Positions 15,758 through 26,800 of a DNA stretch of 63,200 nt are shown here, piece after piece; positions within the stretch are counted from its first letter, which is position 1; each line of letters opens with the position of its first letter. Origin of the DNA: an uncultured Paraprevotella sp. (GTDB lineage Bacteria > Bacteroidota > Bacteroidia > Bacteroidales > Bacteroidaceae); assembly GCA_900548345.1 (NCBI GenBank), contig URKA01000015.1, positions 1 through 63,200 of the forward strand, in the 5' to 3' direction. The notes below the pieces were generated by a model. The model made no database searches and had not been told where the DNA came from. It saw only the letters and a list, made by a program, of their open reading frames with translations. The translations under genes were made by a program, and so were the position numbers.

Positions 15758-17770
15758 ATGAAGAAGACCATCATCAGAAAGAAAGCGGCAACCTTCATGT
15801 TCATGATGCTTGCCCTCCTGTGCGGAGAACAAACACTATGTGCGGAAACAGACAACATAACCGTGCATCCCTATGCACCGTTTGTCATCCCCGGCATAGG
15901 CCCCGGCGGAGAGACTTACCCCTCGCACGTCAGAAATGATGCGACATCGACACGCTTTCATGTAAAAGTGGCCGATGTGCCGGTAAGCGCCGTCTGCTAC
16001 GACAATACAGGATTCGGCAACCAAGGACACAACATGGACGTGGCGCGTTTCGCCTCCAACAGCCCGACACCCGAAATAGAAGTCAATGTGGCGGGAGGCA
16101 GTGAGATTCAGAGCGTCACCATCCATCCCGTCCGCTTTTATCCGCAGGAAGCACTGAAAATCAGTCCCGACAGGAGAACGGTCACATTCAAGATGGTGAA
16201 AGAATTGCCCTATGCCATTGTCATCATCAACGGTGACGACCCGCAGGACGCTTCCGCCGACAATCCGCAACTCACACTCATCAACGACCCCTTGGAGAAC
16301 ACGAAGAAACGACCGTCGCCGACAGCTTCCAACGTGCTTAACTTCAAGACATTCGCCGAAGAGTATTTAAAAGAACATCCCCACACGGAAACAGCCGGAG
16401 AGGAATGCCGCCCTGCCGGCAGCGTGACGGATGCAAGTCTGAACGACGGAAGGATGTTCACCTGGAATTACGACAAAGGACACTTCGTTCCTTATACCAA
16501 CCGGATTGTGGCTTTCCCCGACATGCGCGTAAGAAACCGGAACGATGTGTCGGACGCCCTGCAGGCGGCATTGCAAAAGATTAAAGAAACTCCGGAACTC
16601 AATACGCTGTATATCCCTGCCGGCACTTACCTATGGTCGGGACTGCGCATCACCGACTGGAACGGCGACCGCAAGAAGGGCGGAAAACCGCTGTTTGTCT
16701 ATACGGATGAAAACGCACTGATGATTAACCGCCTGAAAGAGTGCAGGGAGGCCAACGAGCCGGCCATCTACATCGCCAACTCTTGCTTTGTGACCGTATC
16801 CGGTCGCGGCATGCACGACGGGCAGGGATGTTTCACCTTCGCCACCGACCGGAAAGACGCGCGCAACACTCCTCACCAGGGAGGCGCGGTAATCAAGAAA
16901 TCGAGCCACATCACATTCAACGACACGTATATACGCGACAGCCAGCAATGGAATTGGGAAACGCACGACGCCACTGACATCAGCCTGAACAATATCAAGG
17001 GACTGTCGCCGTATAACCACGGATGGATAGACGGGCTTAACATGTCGAGCGGCAAGAACATTACCGTAAACCATTCGCTCACCCTGGGCAATGATGACAC
17101 GTTCGCCACGGGACATTACAACCCTTCGGACGAATTCCCGCGACGCACATACTCTGAAAACAAGTCCATCAACCTTATCGACACTGACGCCAACCCGGCG
17201 GAAATACGCCATACCTTTGCCGCCGCCGGAATCTACAATAAAGACCGCCTCAACTGGAGCCGCGAAGGCGCATCCGAGAATATCCGCGTGAGCAACGCCA
17301 TGGGATGGACACGCACGGCCCACTGCATACGGGCCGGAAGCGGCATGAAGTTCGACGCTCCCAAAGACGGCTCACATGGCAAGCCCGTGAAAGGTTACTA
17401 TTTTAACAACTTCCACTCCATCGCGGGAAGAAATGCCATCGGAGACATCAGGATACACAACTACCAGCCTTCCGACTTGCCTGCATACGATGAGTTCATC
17501 ATCAAGAACTGTTCTTTCTGGACTTCGTCTAAGAACTGGGCACTGATTCCGGTCATCAAAGCCGAACGGCACAAGATGAGTAAGGTTGTATTGGAAAATG
17601 TGTATTATGCCAAGCCGTCAGCCCAATCCACTGCCGTCATTTCCGACATCAAAGACTTGACCATCAAAGGACTGTATGTGGGAGGAAAGAAAATAGAGCA
17701 GTATGACGAGACAGGCCTGCCGGAGCAACTAAACAATGTAGACCGTTTCAGTCATGACTTCAAGAACTGA
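15758..17770 (+). CDS. Secreted GH49-like beta-helix glycoside hydrolase
   Basis: A 670-residue protein with a signal peptide (KKAATFMFMMLALLCGEQTLCA). The N-terminal beta-sandwich (about 30-160) resembles the GH49 N domain: VTIHPVRFYPQEALKIS, then RTVTFKMVKELPYAIVIING. The right-handed beta-helix holds TLYIPAGTYLWSGL, WETHDATDISLNNIKG, HGWIDGLNMSSGKNI and GNDDTFATGHYN. Candidate catalytic acids are the Asp residues of WIDGLN and GNDD, as in clan GH-N. It is related in architecture to the 482-residue enzyme at 5048 but longer, and its substrate may differ. It is followed by a repeat array and a convergent operon. Confidence 0.75.
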   Translation: MKKTIIRKKAATFMFMMLALLCGEQTLCAETDNITVHPYAPFVIPGIGPGGETYPSHVRNDATSTRFHVKVADVPVSAVCYDNTGFGNQGHNMDVARFASNSPTPEIEVNVAGGSEIQSVTIHPVRFYPQEALKISPDRRTVTFKMVKELPYAIVIINGDDPQDASADNPQLTLINDPLENTKKRPSPTASNVLNFKTFAEEYLKEHPHTETAGEECRPAGSVTDASLNDGRMFTWNYDKGHFVPYTNRIVAFPDMRVRNRNDVSDALQAALQKIKETPELNTLYIPAGTYLWSGLRITDWNGDRKKGGKPLFVYTDENALMINRLKECREANEPAIYIANSCFVTVSGRGMHDGQGCFTFATDRKDARNTPHQGGAVIKKSSHITFNDTYIRDSQQWNWETHDATDISLNNIKGLSPYNHGWIDGLNMSSGKNITVNHSLTLGNDDTFATGHYNPSDEFPRRTYSENKSINLIDTDANPAEIRHTFAAAGIYNKDRLNWSREGASENIRVSNAMGWTRTAHCIRAGSGMKFDAPKDGSHGKPVKGYYFNNFHSIAGRNAIGDIRIHNYQPSDLPAYDEFIIKNCSFWTSSKNWALIPVIKAERHKMSKVVLENVYYAKPSAQSTAVISDIKDLTIKGLYVGGKKIEQYDETGLPEQLNNVDRFSHDFKN

Positions 17771-17845
17771 CACTTCGGCCTTTCGCATGAGCGAATAAGT
17801 CAGATTTTTTCTTCATTCATTTTTTCTATCAGAAACGAGGACCTG

Positions 17846-17933
17846 CCTGCATCAAATTGCTCACAGGTCCGCGTTTCATTCTTCACCTGTGTCCGTTCCG
17901 TTCTTCACAGGTGTTCATTTTCGCATACTCCTA
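17846..17933. repeat. Tandem array B of the 22-bp repeat
   Basis: Four consecutive 22-bp units lie at 17846-17867, 17868-17889, 17890-17911 and 17912-17933; the last is degenerate. Units end TCACAGG or TCACCTG and contain CGTTTCATTC or CGTTCCGTTC. The array fills the gap between two convergent genes and ends five bases before the stop codon of the GH31 fusion gene. Confidence 0.8.
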
Positions 17934-17938
17934 CACCC

Positions 17939-20900
17939 TCATTTACAGCTATTTGCACCCACCATAAAATACACCCCGTATGTCTGTCGGTCTATATCAA
18001 ACAAAGGACGTAGGTTGTAAGAATTTCCTCCGTTCTTCAGGCGGAAGGTCATTTCTTCTTCGTCGGTCATTTCAATGTTCCGAAGCACGTCTGCAACGTC
18101 TCTTTCGAGCAACAGCTCCGGACAGTTTTCAAATGCCAACATCATCGGGCCGTAGAATATGGCAAACATATTCTCATTGTCGGGCATCGGCTTGACATGG
18201 AACTCGTATGAGAAACGAAGTCTTATCTTGTCTCCATTGCGCCATGTCCTTTTCAGCGTACAGTATGACGAAGGGCTGAGGGCGACATCCTGGCGCACAT
18301 CGTTCACATACACCTCCACGTCGTGTGCCCATGCAGGCACGAAGAGCTTGACGGCAAACTCGCTTTTGCGCCCGGCCGACACCTCAAACGAAACCTCCGG
18401 ATTCTTGGGGAAGTTACCGTCTTGCCTGAACGACACTTTTTTCTCTTTCCATTCCACCACCGACGGGATATACATGTTCACCCACAGCGTACTGTCATCG
18501 TGATAGTATATGCCATTGTTCAGCTGGGCAAAAGCCTCGGCCGACGATCCGCTGCAACAAAAGAAGTCATTGTCCTTGAGATATTTCTTCGTTCTGGGCG
18601 ACCCCAAGGGCAGATGATAGACAAATGAGCCGCTCCGGTTGCTCTGCACCGGGAGCACGGCATTATAGAACAGATTCATATACGCATCGGCATATTTCGG
18701 ATCGGCAGTCCAGGAGAAGAGATAAGAATTGAGTTTCTGTGTGTTGTGGGAGACACAGCTTTCGGCAATCTCCCCCGACAGGGTGTTGCACAAATGGCAG
18801 GGAAAGCCCCAATGTTCCGCCGACATTGCGGTTCGGGTTGTGGCATTAGGACGCGGGCCGCTGCTGGAACCGTTGGCGTATGAATGACTTTGGGTCAACA
18901 TATTCCAGAAGTTCAACGCAGCATCACGATATTGCTCCTCTCCCGTAACACCGTATCGCAGGGCAAACCCGTTCACGAGCACGATGTGGGTGTTGGAATG
19001 AAGTCCCGAAAGGATGTCCTTGCTTTCCGCGAGAGGTCCGGCAAACCAGTCGGGGTCGAACATTTTGGCCAAGGCAAGATGCTTCGGGTCGGAGGTCAGC
19101 CGGTACAGCTTGTAAAGCACCTCGTTCATTGCCCCCATCTCGTTCTGTGGATTGGCTTTGGTGGTGGCCATCATCTTGCCGATGGTTGCGGCATCGAGTT
19201 TCGACATACGGTTGCAGGCATAGTCTGCCATACCTTTCACCATGTCGTATGCCTTCTTGTTGTGGGTGCGCGTATACACATCAAGCAATCCCTGCATCAG
19301 CTTGTGGTAGGTATAATAAGGTGCCCAGACACCGCCGAACCTTGTTTCGAGCGTATCGAAGTCTTTTTCGGGGAATGCGCTCAGATAACCGTTCCCGAAA
19401 GTATTCTGGCATGTCTGCAACTCATCTGTAAGGTATTGCAGGTTCTTCTTCAGCTGCGGTTCATCGTATTTCTCCACGATGGCTGCAACGGCAGAAAGAT
19501 AATGTCCGACAAAGTGTCCGCGAAGCCCCACTTTCGGCGATTCCCAACCCTCCAAGGGTTGGGCGTCTGATGCCAGACCTGCATTGGTACGGAAATTATG
19601 GAGCAACCTGTCGGGGTCGAGTGATTTCAGGAAGGCGATGTCAAGGTCTTCACGTTGTTTGACCCATGAATCGGTCAGTCTTACATCTGCGTTTCCAAAG
19701 GCAACAGCCTTTCCCTGTTTTACAGGAAAGGCTGTTGTCAATGATATGCTCTGTGGGGTTCCGTCATACTCTACTGTGGCATCCGCATCGGTGGTGATGT
19801 CAACTCCCGTACCTCTGCCTTCGCCTACGATGACGATGTGGAACCGGCGGGATTTTGTCATGCCAGAGAAACTCCCCTTACGCTCACTGATGGTCAGGCG
19901 GCGCGAACGGTCATTCCATCGCAGGGTGTAGGTTGAGTACTTCCCTTGCTCGTAGTTGTAGTTGTCACCCTCGTCCTCATACACGGTAAACTCTCCGTCG
20001 GCTCCGGGATAGATTCTGATTTCCCAGGGCGCATCGGGTTTCTCGGAGGAATATTGCTGCAAAGGTCCCATCGGGACAATCGAACCGGCACGCACAAAGA
20101 CCGGAATGCGGTCGATGGGAGCGGCAGCGGTGATAAGGCTTCCACCTTCATAACGTTTGCCGGTATAAAAGTCCGTCCATTCCGTCCCCTTGGGCAGATA
20201 GACCCGACGTGACTTGCTTATGCCGGAAAGTTCCTTGGACTCCGCCTCATAGTACATCGGCCTGGTCACAGGACATGCCATGAATGCCGGACCGAAGAGA
20301 AGCTGGTCTTTGATGTCGTAGACATTGGCATCCTCGCGGAAGTCAAATACCAACGGACGCGTCATGGTACGGTCGTCAAGCATCATGGATGCCGCCACGG
20401 AATAGTTGTAGGGCAACAGGCGATAACGGAGATTGATCTGCTCCAGAATCGCATCGTAGAACATTTCACCCGGCTTACCGAACTGCCAAGGCTCACGGGC
20501 GCAGTCGGTACCATGGCTGCGCATCATCGGCAACCACTGGCAGAACTGAAGGTTGCGCACATAGAACTCACGGAATCCCATATCCATCGTTCCCTTCTGG
20601 AAGTCACCCTTCCAGAACCACGAGTTGCCGCTTTTGACAAAGAACGCACCCGCATCAATCGTCCAGTAGGGCGAACCTGTAATCATGTAGTTCAGTCCCG
20701 ACGGAATCTGCTGTGCGAAGTCTTGCCATGTGGCTTTCGTGTCACCGTTCCATACAATCGTGCTGTAACGTTGCTGGCCTGCGTAGGTGGAACGTGTGAG
20801 GTTCACCACCCGCTTGTCGTTTGTCGTAAGGCGTTGGTTCTCATACACACCCCGTGAATGATTGAGCGAGAACGTATTGGAACGCATGATGCCGAGCAAG

Positions 20901-22243
20901 GCATGCAGTTCACGGGTGTTCAGCTCATAACGCGCCTTGGGATTATAGGCAATGTCATTGGCCTTGGCATTCCAATCACCGTCTATAGGCTCCGATCCGT
21001 CACACCACCAGGCATCCACGCCATAGGAAAACAGGTTCTTGTTGACATATTCGTCCCAGTACATCTTCCGGGAATCGGGATTATAGGCATCGTATATTCC
21101 ACGTCCGAGCACATATCCCTTTGCTCCCATCTCCTGGCCTTCGTTGCCATTGGCCGTAGGCCATAGCGAAAGCATGAAACGGACATTCTTACCGTGAACC
21201 CCGTCAATCATTCCCTTAGGGTCGGGATAAGCATCGGCGCGGAACTTCTTGTGCCCCCACCATTTCGGCTGCCAGTAGTTCCAGTCCTGAACGATTACAT
21301 CAAGCGGAATCCGCTCGTTGCGGAACCGGGTCACCACGCTGTCTATGGTATGCTGGTCGGGATAGCGTTCTTTCGACTGCACATATCCGAAAAGATACCT
21401 CGGCATCATGCCCACCTTGCCCGTGAGTGAACGATACTGTGCCACCACATCGTCCATTTCGGGACCATACATGAAATAATAGTCTATCTCGTTGACTGCA
21501 TCCATCTGCATGTAGCTTCCCTCCGCATCATCGCGGAATACCATTGTCGAGCCGGCATCAAAGAGCAATCCGTAACCATTGGTCGACATCAACACGGGTA
21601 TGGTGGCTTTCAGGTTGTGCTGGTAGAGATACTGCATCGTTCCGCGCAGGTTCATGTAGTCCTCCTGATGCGAACCAAGGCCGTAAAGAGCCTCGCCTTG
21701 CTGCCATTGGAACTGCTGACGCGCTTTCCACGCACTGCCTACCTGTTTGCGCGATGCCACCTCACTCACCATAAGATCGCCGTTGGCTGTTTTCTCCACC
21801 TTGCTCTTGCTGTCGTCATATACAGTCTTCTCGATGGCGATACGTTCCATCTGCCGGGGATTGTCGCCGTTCTCTTTCAGAAGGAGCCTTCCGTCAGCCG
21901 CCTTATAGCATATAGCACCGGTCTTATGGTCTATCTCCACCGTGAGGAGGCCCGACTTCATCATGGTTTTATCCTTGCTTTCCCGGCACTTGAAGCCTGC
22001 GGTCTTCCGGGTTTCTCTTGGCAGACAAACAATGGTGCCGTTGTCCGTCAACTGTCCTTCGGGTACATACTGCACCCTGACGACTGCGGGATTGACAAAC
22101 TCAACCTTCAACAGCTCACCGTCGCGGCCCATCACTATACCGTTGTCTGTTTTCCTTATCACAGATAAAACGTTTCCGGCGTTGGCCGTTACAGTGAGTG
22201 TAACAGCCAACGCCGACAATACGACAAATCTTTTTCTACTCAT
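17939..22243 (-). CDS. GH31-GH127/GH146 fusion enzyme
   Basis: A 1434-residue exported protein with two catalytic halves. The GH31 half (about 25-840) has LFGYVQSKERYPDQ, the nucleophile Asp in WWCDGSEP (about 412), the acid/base Asp in WNGDTKATW (about 500) and the C-terminal beta domains; alpha-xylosidase or alpha-glucosidase activity is expected. From about 850 comes a DUF1680 barrel of the GH127/GH146 beta-L-arabinofuranosidase type: LDIAFLKSLDPDRLLHNFR, a Glu-x-Cys pair in AESCVSHN and the CysCys of FFCCSGSS (about 1229), the proposed zinc ligands and Cys nucleophile. Its ATG overlaps the GH29 stop by four bases (ATGA). No frameshift is visible at the junction. Confidence 0.87.
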   Translation of the reverse strand: MSRKRFVVLSALAVTLTVTANAGNVLSVIRKTDNGIVMGRDGELLKVEFVNPAVVRVQYVPEGQLTDNGTIVCLPRETRKTAGFKCRESKDKTMMKSGLLTVEIDHKTGAICYKAADGRLLLKENGDNPRQMERIAIEKTVYDDSKSKVEKTANGDLMVSEVASRKQVGSAWKARQQFQWQQGEALYGLGSHQEDYMNLRGTMQYLYQHNLKATIPVLMSTNGYGLLFDAGSTMVFRDDAEGSYMQMDAVNEIDYYFMYGPEMDDVVAQYRSLTGKVGMMPRYLFGYVQSKERYPDQHTIDSVVTRFRNERIPLDVIVQDWNYWQPKWWGHKKFRADAYPDPKGMIDGVHGKNVRFMLSLWPTANGNEGQEMGAKGYVLGRGIYDAYNPDSRKMYWDEYVNKNLFSYGVDAWWCDGSEPIDGDWNAKANDIAYNPKARYELNTRELHALLGIMRSNTFSLNHSRGVYENQRLTTNDKRVVNLTRSTYAGQQRYSTIVWNGDTKATWQDFAQQIPSGLNYMITGSPYWTIDAGAFFVKSGNSWFWKGDFQKGTMDMGFREFYVRNLQFCQWLPMMRSHGTDCAREPWQFGKPGEMFYDAILEQINLRYRLLPYNYSVAASMMLDDRTMTRPLVFDFREDANVYDIKDQLLFGPAFMACPVTRPMYYEAESKELSGISKSRRVYLPKGTEWTDFYTGKRYEGGSLITAAAPIDRIPVFVRAGSIVPMGPLQQYSSEKPDAPWEIRIYPGADGEFTVYEDEGDNYNYEQGKYSTYTLRWNDRSRRLTISERKGSFSGMTKSRRFHIVIVGEGRGTGVDITTDADATVEYDGTPQSISLTTAFPVKQGKAVAFGNADVRLTDSWVKQREDLDIAFLKSLDPDRLLHNFRTNAGLASDAQPLEGWESPKVGLRGHFVGHYLSAVAAIVEKYDEPQLKKNLQYLTDELQTCQNTFGNGYLSAFPEKDFDTLETRFGGVWAPYYTYHKLMQGLLDVYTRTHNKKAYDMVKGMADYACNRMSKLDAATIGKMMATTKANPQNEMGAMNEVLYKLYRLTSDPKHLALAKMFDPDWFAGPLAESKDILSGLHSNTHIVLVNGFALRYGVTGEEQYRDAALNFWNMLTQSHSYANGSSSGPRPNATTRTAMSAEHWGFPCHLCNTLSGEIAESCVSHNTQKLNSYLFSWTADPKYADAYMNLFYNAVLPVQSNRSGSFVYHLPLGSPRTKKYLKDNDFFCCSGSSAEAFAQLNNGIYYHDDSTLWVNMYIPSVVEWKEKKVSFRQDGNFPKNPEVSFEVSAGRKSEFAVKLFVPAWAHDVEVYVNDVRQDVALSPSSYCTLKRTWRNGDKIRLRFSYEFHVKPMPDNENMFAIFYGPMMLAFENCPELLLERDVADVLRNIEMTDEEEMTFRLKNGGNSYNLRPLFDIDRQTYGVYFMVGANSCK

Positions 22244-23859
22244 TTCCTTATCTTTAATACAGGAGCAATAGCATTAGTAGGTTTGGGAAGCTGTACCTCA
22301 AGCCCTTCGGCGGTCTGACGTGCCTTGACCTTGCCATAGCCGAGAAGCTCCACAGAGGTTATGCCCTTCTTGAAGTGGGGATTTCCCTTGCACAGAGACT
22401 TCACTACGACCTTGCCGTCTTCCGGCCATCCTAACGGTGTGACGTAAAGGTGTTTTGCGGTTTGGTTGAAGCGGATGTCACGGCTGTCCAAGTTGTTGTA
22501 CATGCCTTCGTTGAATCCCTGGGCGTTGATTTTGATGTCTTTCTCCGCCACTGGGCCTTCACCGAACTTCACCCATGGACGAGTGCCTATGATGCTCTCC
22601 TTGTTCACCGTCATCCACGCTTCGATACCGTCAAGAATGGCAGCTTCCTTCTCATCATAGGTACCATCGGCACGCAAGGGGATGCTCAACAGGAGGTTTC
22701 CGTTTTTGCTGACAATGTCTACGAGTTGTTTAATCACCTTATCGGCACTCTTGTATCCGTTACGTTCATAAAGGCTGGTATCATAGTGCCAACCGCCGAT
22801 GCAGTTACAGGTCTGCCACGCTTCATCGATGATTTCGTTGGGGGCGCCGCGCTCCACATCCCAGGTAAGTGCCTTACGCTGGTTGTCATCAAGTATCTTG
22901 CCGAACATGACGGCACGCGGGTTCTTGTTGTAGAAATGCGAGGCTATCTTCAGTCCGCAGTCGCTGATTTTGTAGAAAGGCACTACGGTGACGTCAAAAT
23001 AAATAAGGTCCGGATTGTAACGGTTGATGGCATCGAGCGTGCGGTCGTAGAAGTTCGTCACGTATTCTTTGGAAGGAGGACACGCACCATTCTCCCATGC
23101 CCATTGCGCATGCACACGACCGTTGTCCCATGACTTCTGGCTCATCGGATGTTTTTGGGCATACAACTCCTGCGGGTCATAACCTTCCCACCACTTTCCT
23201 TTACCGTCTTCTTTGGTCAGGTTGCCGTCATAATAAACCCCGGCCTTGGGACCATTGAGGTCGTAACGCTGTGCCGGCTCATACCACAGCCAGGCATGGT
23301 CGGCATGGAAACTGATGCCGAGGGGCAATCCGTGCTTCTTGGCGGCCTTTGCCCATCCGTCAAGAATGTCACGCTTCGGCCCTATGTTTACAGAGTTCCA
23401 CTTCTGGTATTTGGAATCCCAAAGGTCGAAGTTGTCATGATGGTTACCCAACACGAAGAAGTACTGCGCTCCGAGACGCTTGTATCTCTCCACCAGTTTG
23501 TCGGGGTCCCATTTCTCTGCCTTGAAAAGCGGAAGAATATCCTTGAAGCCGAACTCCGAGGGATGACCGTAATGTTCCACATGGTATTTGTAAGGATACG
23601 AGCCTTCCATATACATACTACGCGCCATCCAGTCGCCGGTGCCTTCTACACACTGCGGTCCCCAGTGAGCCCAGATTCCGAACTTGGCATCACGGAACCA
23701 TTCGGGAGTCTTGTGCTTTTCGAGCGATTCCCACTGCGGCTGATATTGTCCCTCAGCCATTTTTTCTTTCTCATCGGTTACAGGAACTCTGTAATCCTGC
23801 GCCCATGCCGCCGTCATAAACGCAACAAGCATGGCAGTTGTAACGACATTTCTTTTCAT
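22240..23859 (-). CDS. GH29 alpha-L-fucosidase
   Basis: A 539-residue exported enzyme. The signal peptide runs MKRNVVTTAMLVAFMTAAWA; I took the ATG at 23859 rather than the one at 23868, which would add three residues. The GH29 barrel has WFRDAKFGIWAHWGPQC, GNHHDNFDLWDSKYQ, SVNIGPKRD and the nucleophile Asp in DLIYFDVTVVPFY (about 287). The C-terminal beta domain is short, and no sorting domain is present, unlike its larger paralogue at 29323. It is the third gene of the minus-strand operon, 32 bases after the GH141-like gene, and is translationally coupled to the GH31 fusion. Confidence 0.9.
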   Translation of the reverse strand: MKRNVVTTAMLVAFMTAAWAQDYRVPVTDEKEKMAEGQYQPQWESLEKHKTPEWFRDAKFGIWAHWGPQCVEGTGDWMARSMYMEGSYPYKYHVEHYGHPSEFGFKDILPLFKAEKWDPDKLVERYKRLGAQYFFVLGNHHDNFDLWDSKYQKWNSVNIGPKRDILDGWAKAAKKHGLPLGISFHADHAWLWYEPAQRYDLNGPKAGVYYDGNLTKEDGKGKWWEGYDPQELYAQKHPMSQKSWDNGRVHAQWAWENGACPPSKEYVTNFYDRTLDAINRYNPDLIYFDVTVVPFYKISDCGLKIASHFYNKNPRAVMFGKILDDNQRKALTWDVERGAPNEIIDEAWQTCNCIGGWHYDTSLYERNGYKSADKVIKQLVDIVSKNGNLLLSIPLRADGTYDEKEAAILDGIEAWMTVNKESIIGTRPWVKFGEGPVAEKDIKINAQGFNEGMYNNLDSRDIRFNQTAKHLYVTPLGWPEDGKVVVKSLCKGNPHFKKGITSVELLGYGKVKARQTAEGLEVQLPKPTNAIAPVLKIRK

Positions 23860-23891
23860 AAAGCACATAAACTTCTTTTTATATGATTATA

Positions 23892-26800
23892 TCAGTTATT
23901 ACCTACCATTACTTTTATGGAGTTGACCATATATAATCCGGGTGCCAATGACAGATTAAAACTGCCAGGCTGGCAGAAGCCAGTATAAACACACCGTCCG
24001 TCAACTGTATAGACCGACACCTGTTGGGGCTGCAGCACACGGATACTCAATGAGTTCCCGTTCGCATAGGCTTGCAACGTCGTTGTTTCTTTCCTGCTTT
24101 CCCCTATTATAGTGGGGTCTTCCACCACAAAGGTCTGTTCCGGAGCAAATTCCGAGCCACGATAACCTGCATCCACGGTCTGCACGCTCCATGCATAAGT
24201 ACCGGCTGGCAGCCCTTGCAACACCCATCCAAGGTTCATCCAAGCATTACCCATACCACTTACACGGCGTTCGCCAGTTAGAGCATCCGCATCCGGAGAG
24301 ACTATGTACAAACCGGTTTCAAGGTCTCTAATATAGAAGCTATACGACAACGATTTTGCAGATGTTTCCGCATCAGCACCTACACTCCACGTCAGTTCCA
24401 CCTTATCTCCATCCACATTGGCGGAAAGTTCATTGGGAGGCAAAGGACGGGTATTGGTACTTTCAACAAGATTCTTGCAAAGAACCGCGATACGGCGTTC
24501 CGTATTAAAGCCGTTATATCCTCCGTTGCAATTGCCACTAATCAGAATGTCGTTCTTTCCAGTATTCGAGAAATCCGCCAGTTCAATGGAAGACTCACTC
24601 ACGCCGGGCAGGTCAACATCAGCAAGAGTAAAATTGCCCTGGCCATCGTTCAGGTAAATGTCGGTATGCGATACGCTGTTGCTTTGGGAAGTGTCCTTTC
24701 CCGTCAATATCAAGTCAGAATACCCGTCATTGTTCCAGTCGCAGAAACCAATCGGGTGTGTCACATTCTCAAACGAATATCCGTTAAAGTCCTGGTGTTT
24801 GACAAACTTGCCATCGCCATCGTTCAGATAAAGGGTCACAGAATTCTGACCACCTATCACAATATCAAGACAGCCGTCGGAGTTCACATCAGCATACGCC
24901 ATGGCACCACGCGTGCCCTTCTCCACAAAACCTACATTGGTCTCTGTGAAGTTTCCTTTCCCGTCATTATACCAGACCTTGGTATACATTCCGTTCTTCG
25001 AGTTTGAAAGGACACAAAGGTCCACACTCCGGTCATTATTGAAATCCGCATACACCACATGCGGATCCGAGAAGCCGCCCGGTAAGTTTAGTTTCGATAC
25101 AGGCTGTGCAAAGGTACGGTCCTGCTGCTGGATATAGAAACTGTTGGCCGCATCATTGCCAATAAAGAAATAGTCTGCCAGACCGTCATTATTGATATCG
25201 GCAATACCACATGCAGGCGAGGTCTGGCCGGCATCGGTCATCACAGATTCCAACAAGTGTCCCTTGCCGTCGTTCATCAGCACAGCATTATAGCCGTTCC
25301 AGAAGTCCCAGCCAGCCTGAACCAGATCCATGTATCCGTCACCGTTCAAGTCTCCTGCCGCCAGGTTGTTCATATAGAGTTCCTTCAAGCCCTGTGTGGC
25401 AACAAACCCGTAATCACCTGTGTTTATGCGTACGCCACCTTGCAACACCTGGAAACTCTCACCGCCACCGTATACAATATCCAGTCTGTTATCATTATTC
25501 AAATCCACAGCCAATGCCGTACCCAGCTTGAATCCTTCGTTTTGAGCCACAAAATCAATTCTTTCAGAAGTATTCCGCTCACCAATGGAATCCAATGGAG
25601 CATAATCGTAGGCTTTTACCTTTTCACGGATGTAAGTGAAACCATCCTCCAGACCGGCTGCCAATTTAATGCTTTCATCCACATCAGGACTATTTATCCC
25701 CCAGACATTGTGCGAACCGTTCTGATTCTTGCTTATTTCCCCACGTGAACACCAGTTGTCTTTCACCACAAAATAGTCAGTACCCTCATCAGTATACAAG
25801 TCAAATTGCGAATGACGCATGTCCCACATTACCGGGTCAAACAAGGGATGCCCAACACCCTCTATACAATTCTCCGTAATGGAAGAATTGGGCTGTGCAG
25901 AAAGCGTGTAGATGGCCCCCGCATCACGCATCTGAGTGGCAAAACCGTTAATATAATTTGCAGTAATATGGTTGTCGTGCATACAATTAATCTCCTTGTT
26001 CCATCCCCATCCCATACTGATGGCAGAATAAGGAAGGTCGTGAAGCTCATTATGAGTAATATCCACATTGGCAGCGAATCCTACGCAAATGCCATGGCAT
26101 CCCCAATCCTCGTTAGCTGTATTGACGATATAATTGTTGCTAATCAATACACTGTCGCATACTACCCGTTTATCATCGGGATTATATGCCTGATGCGCCT
26201 CAATATTCTCATCGCCAAAGAAACCGGCTTGGACGGCAGTACCACCGATATCGTTAAAGGCACATCCTTCCACTTTTACTTGTTTGGTTCCACTCACAAA
26301 GTCCACAGCTGTGGAGGCCATGTGCTGGAACAGACAGTCTTCAAAATGTATGCGCCGAGCGTTTTTAACGCTGACACCGGCCGACGGACGTCCGACATAA
26401 GCCACATTGCCCGCAGGAACAGAGGGGTCGGAATAAGCATCAAAAAGATACTGTCCGCTTTGCAGCGATACCTGGCCTGCCCAGGAAGGACGCATCCATG
26501 TGGTATGCTCGAAAGTAATGCCACGGAAGATGACATTCGAAACGGGTTGTTCCAAATCTCCTTCAATACAAACCAAAGTCTCATGTACGGGAGCAATAGC
26601 TTCTATGGTATTGACACTCTCACCCGACCGCGGCCAGTAATAAACCTTTCCTGTTTCAGTATCGTTAAACCATTCTTGGGGACGATTCAGAAGTTCCAGT
26701 GCATTGGAAAAATAGTAGCAATGATTGGAGAAGCTGTTCTCATCCGCACGAAGAATCGGCCAAGGACGCTTGAACTCAATTTCGCTTTCAATATCCTTAA

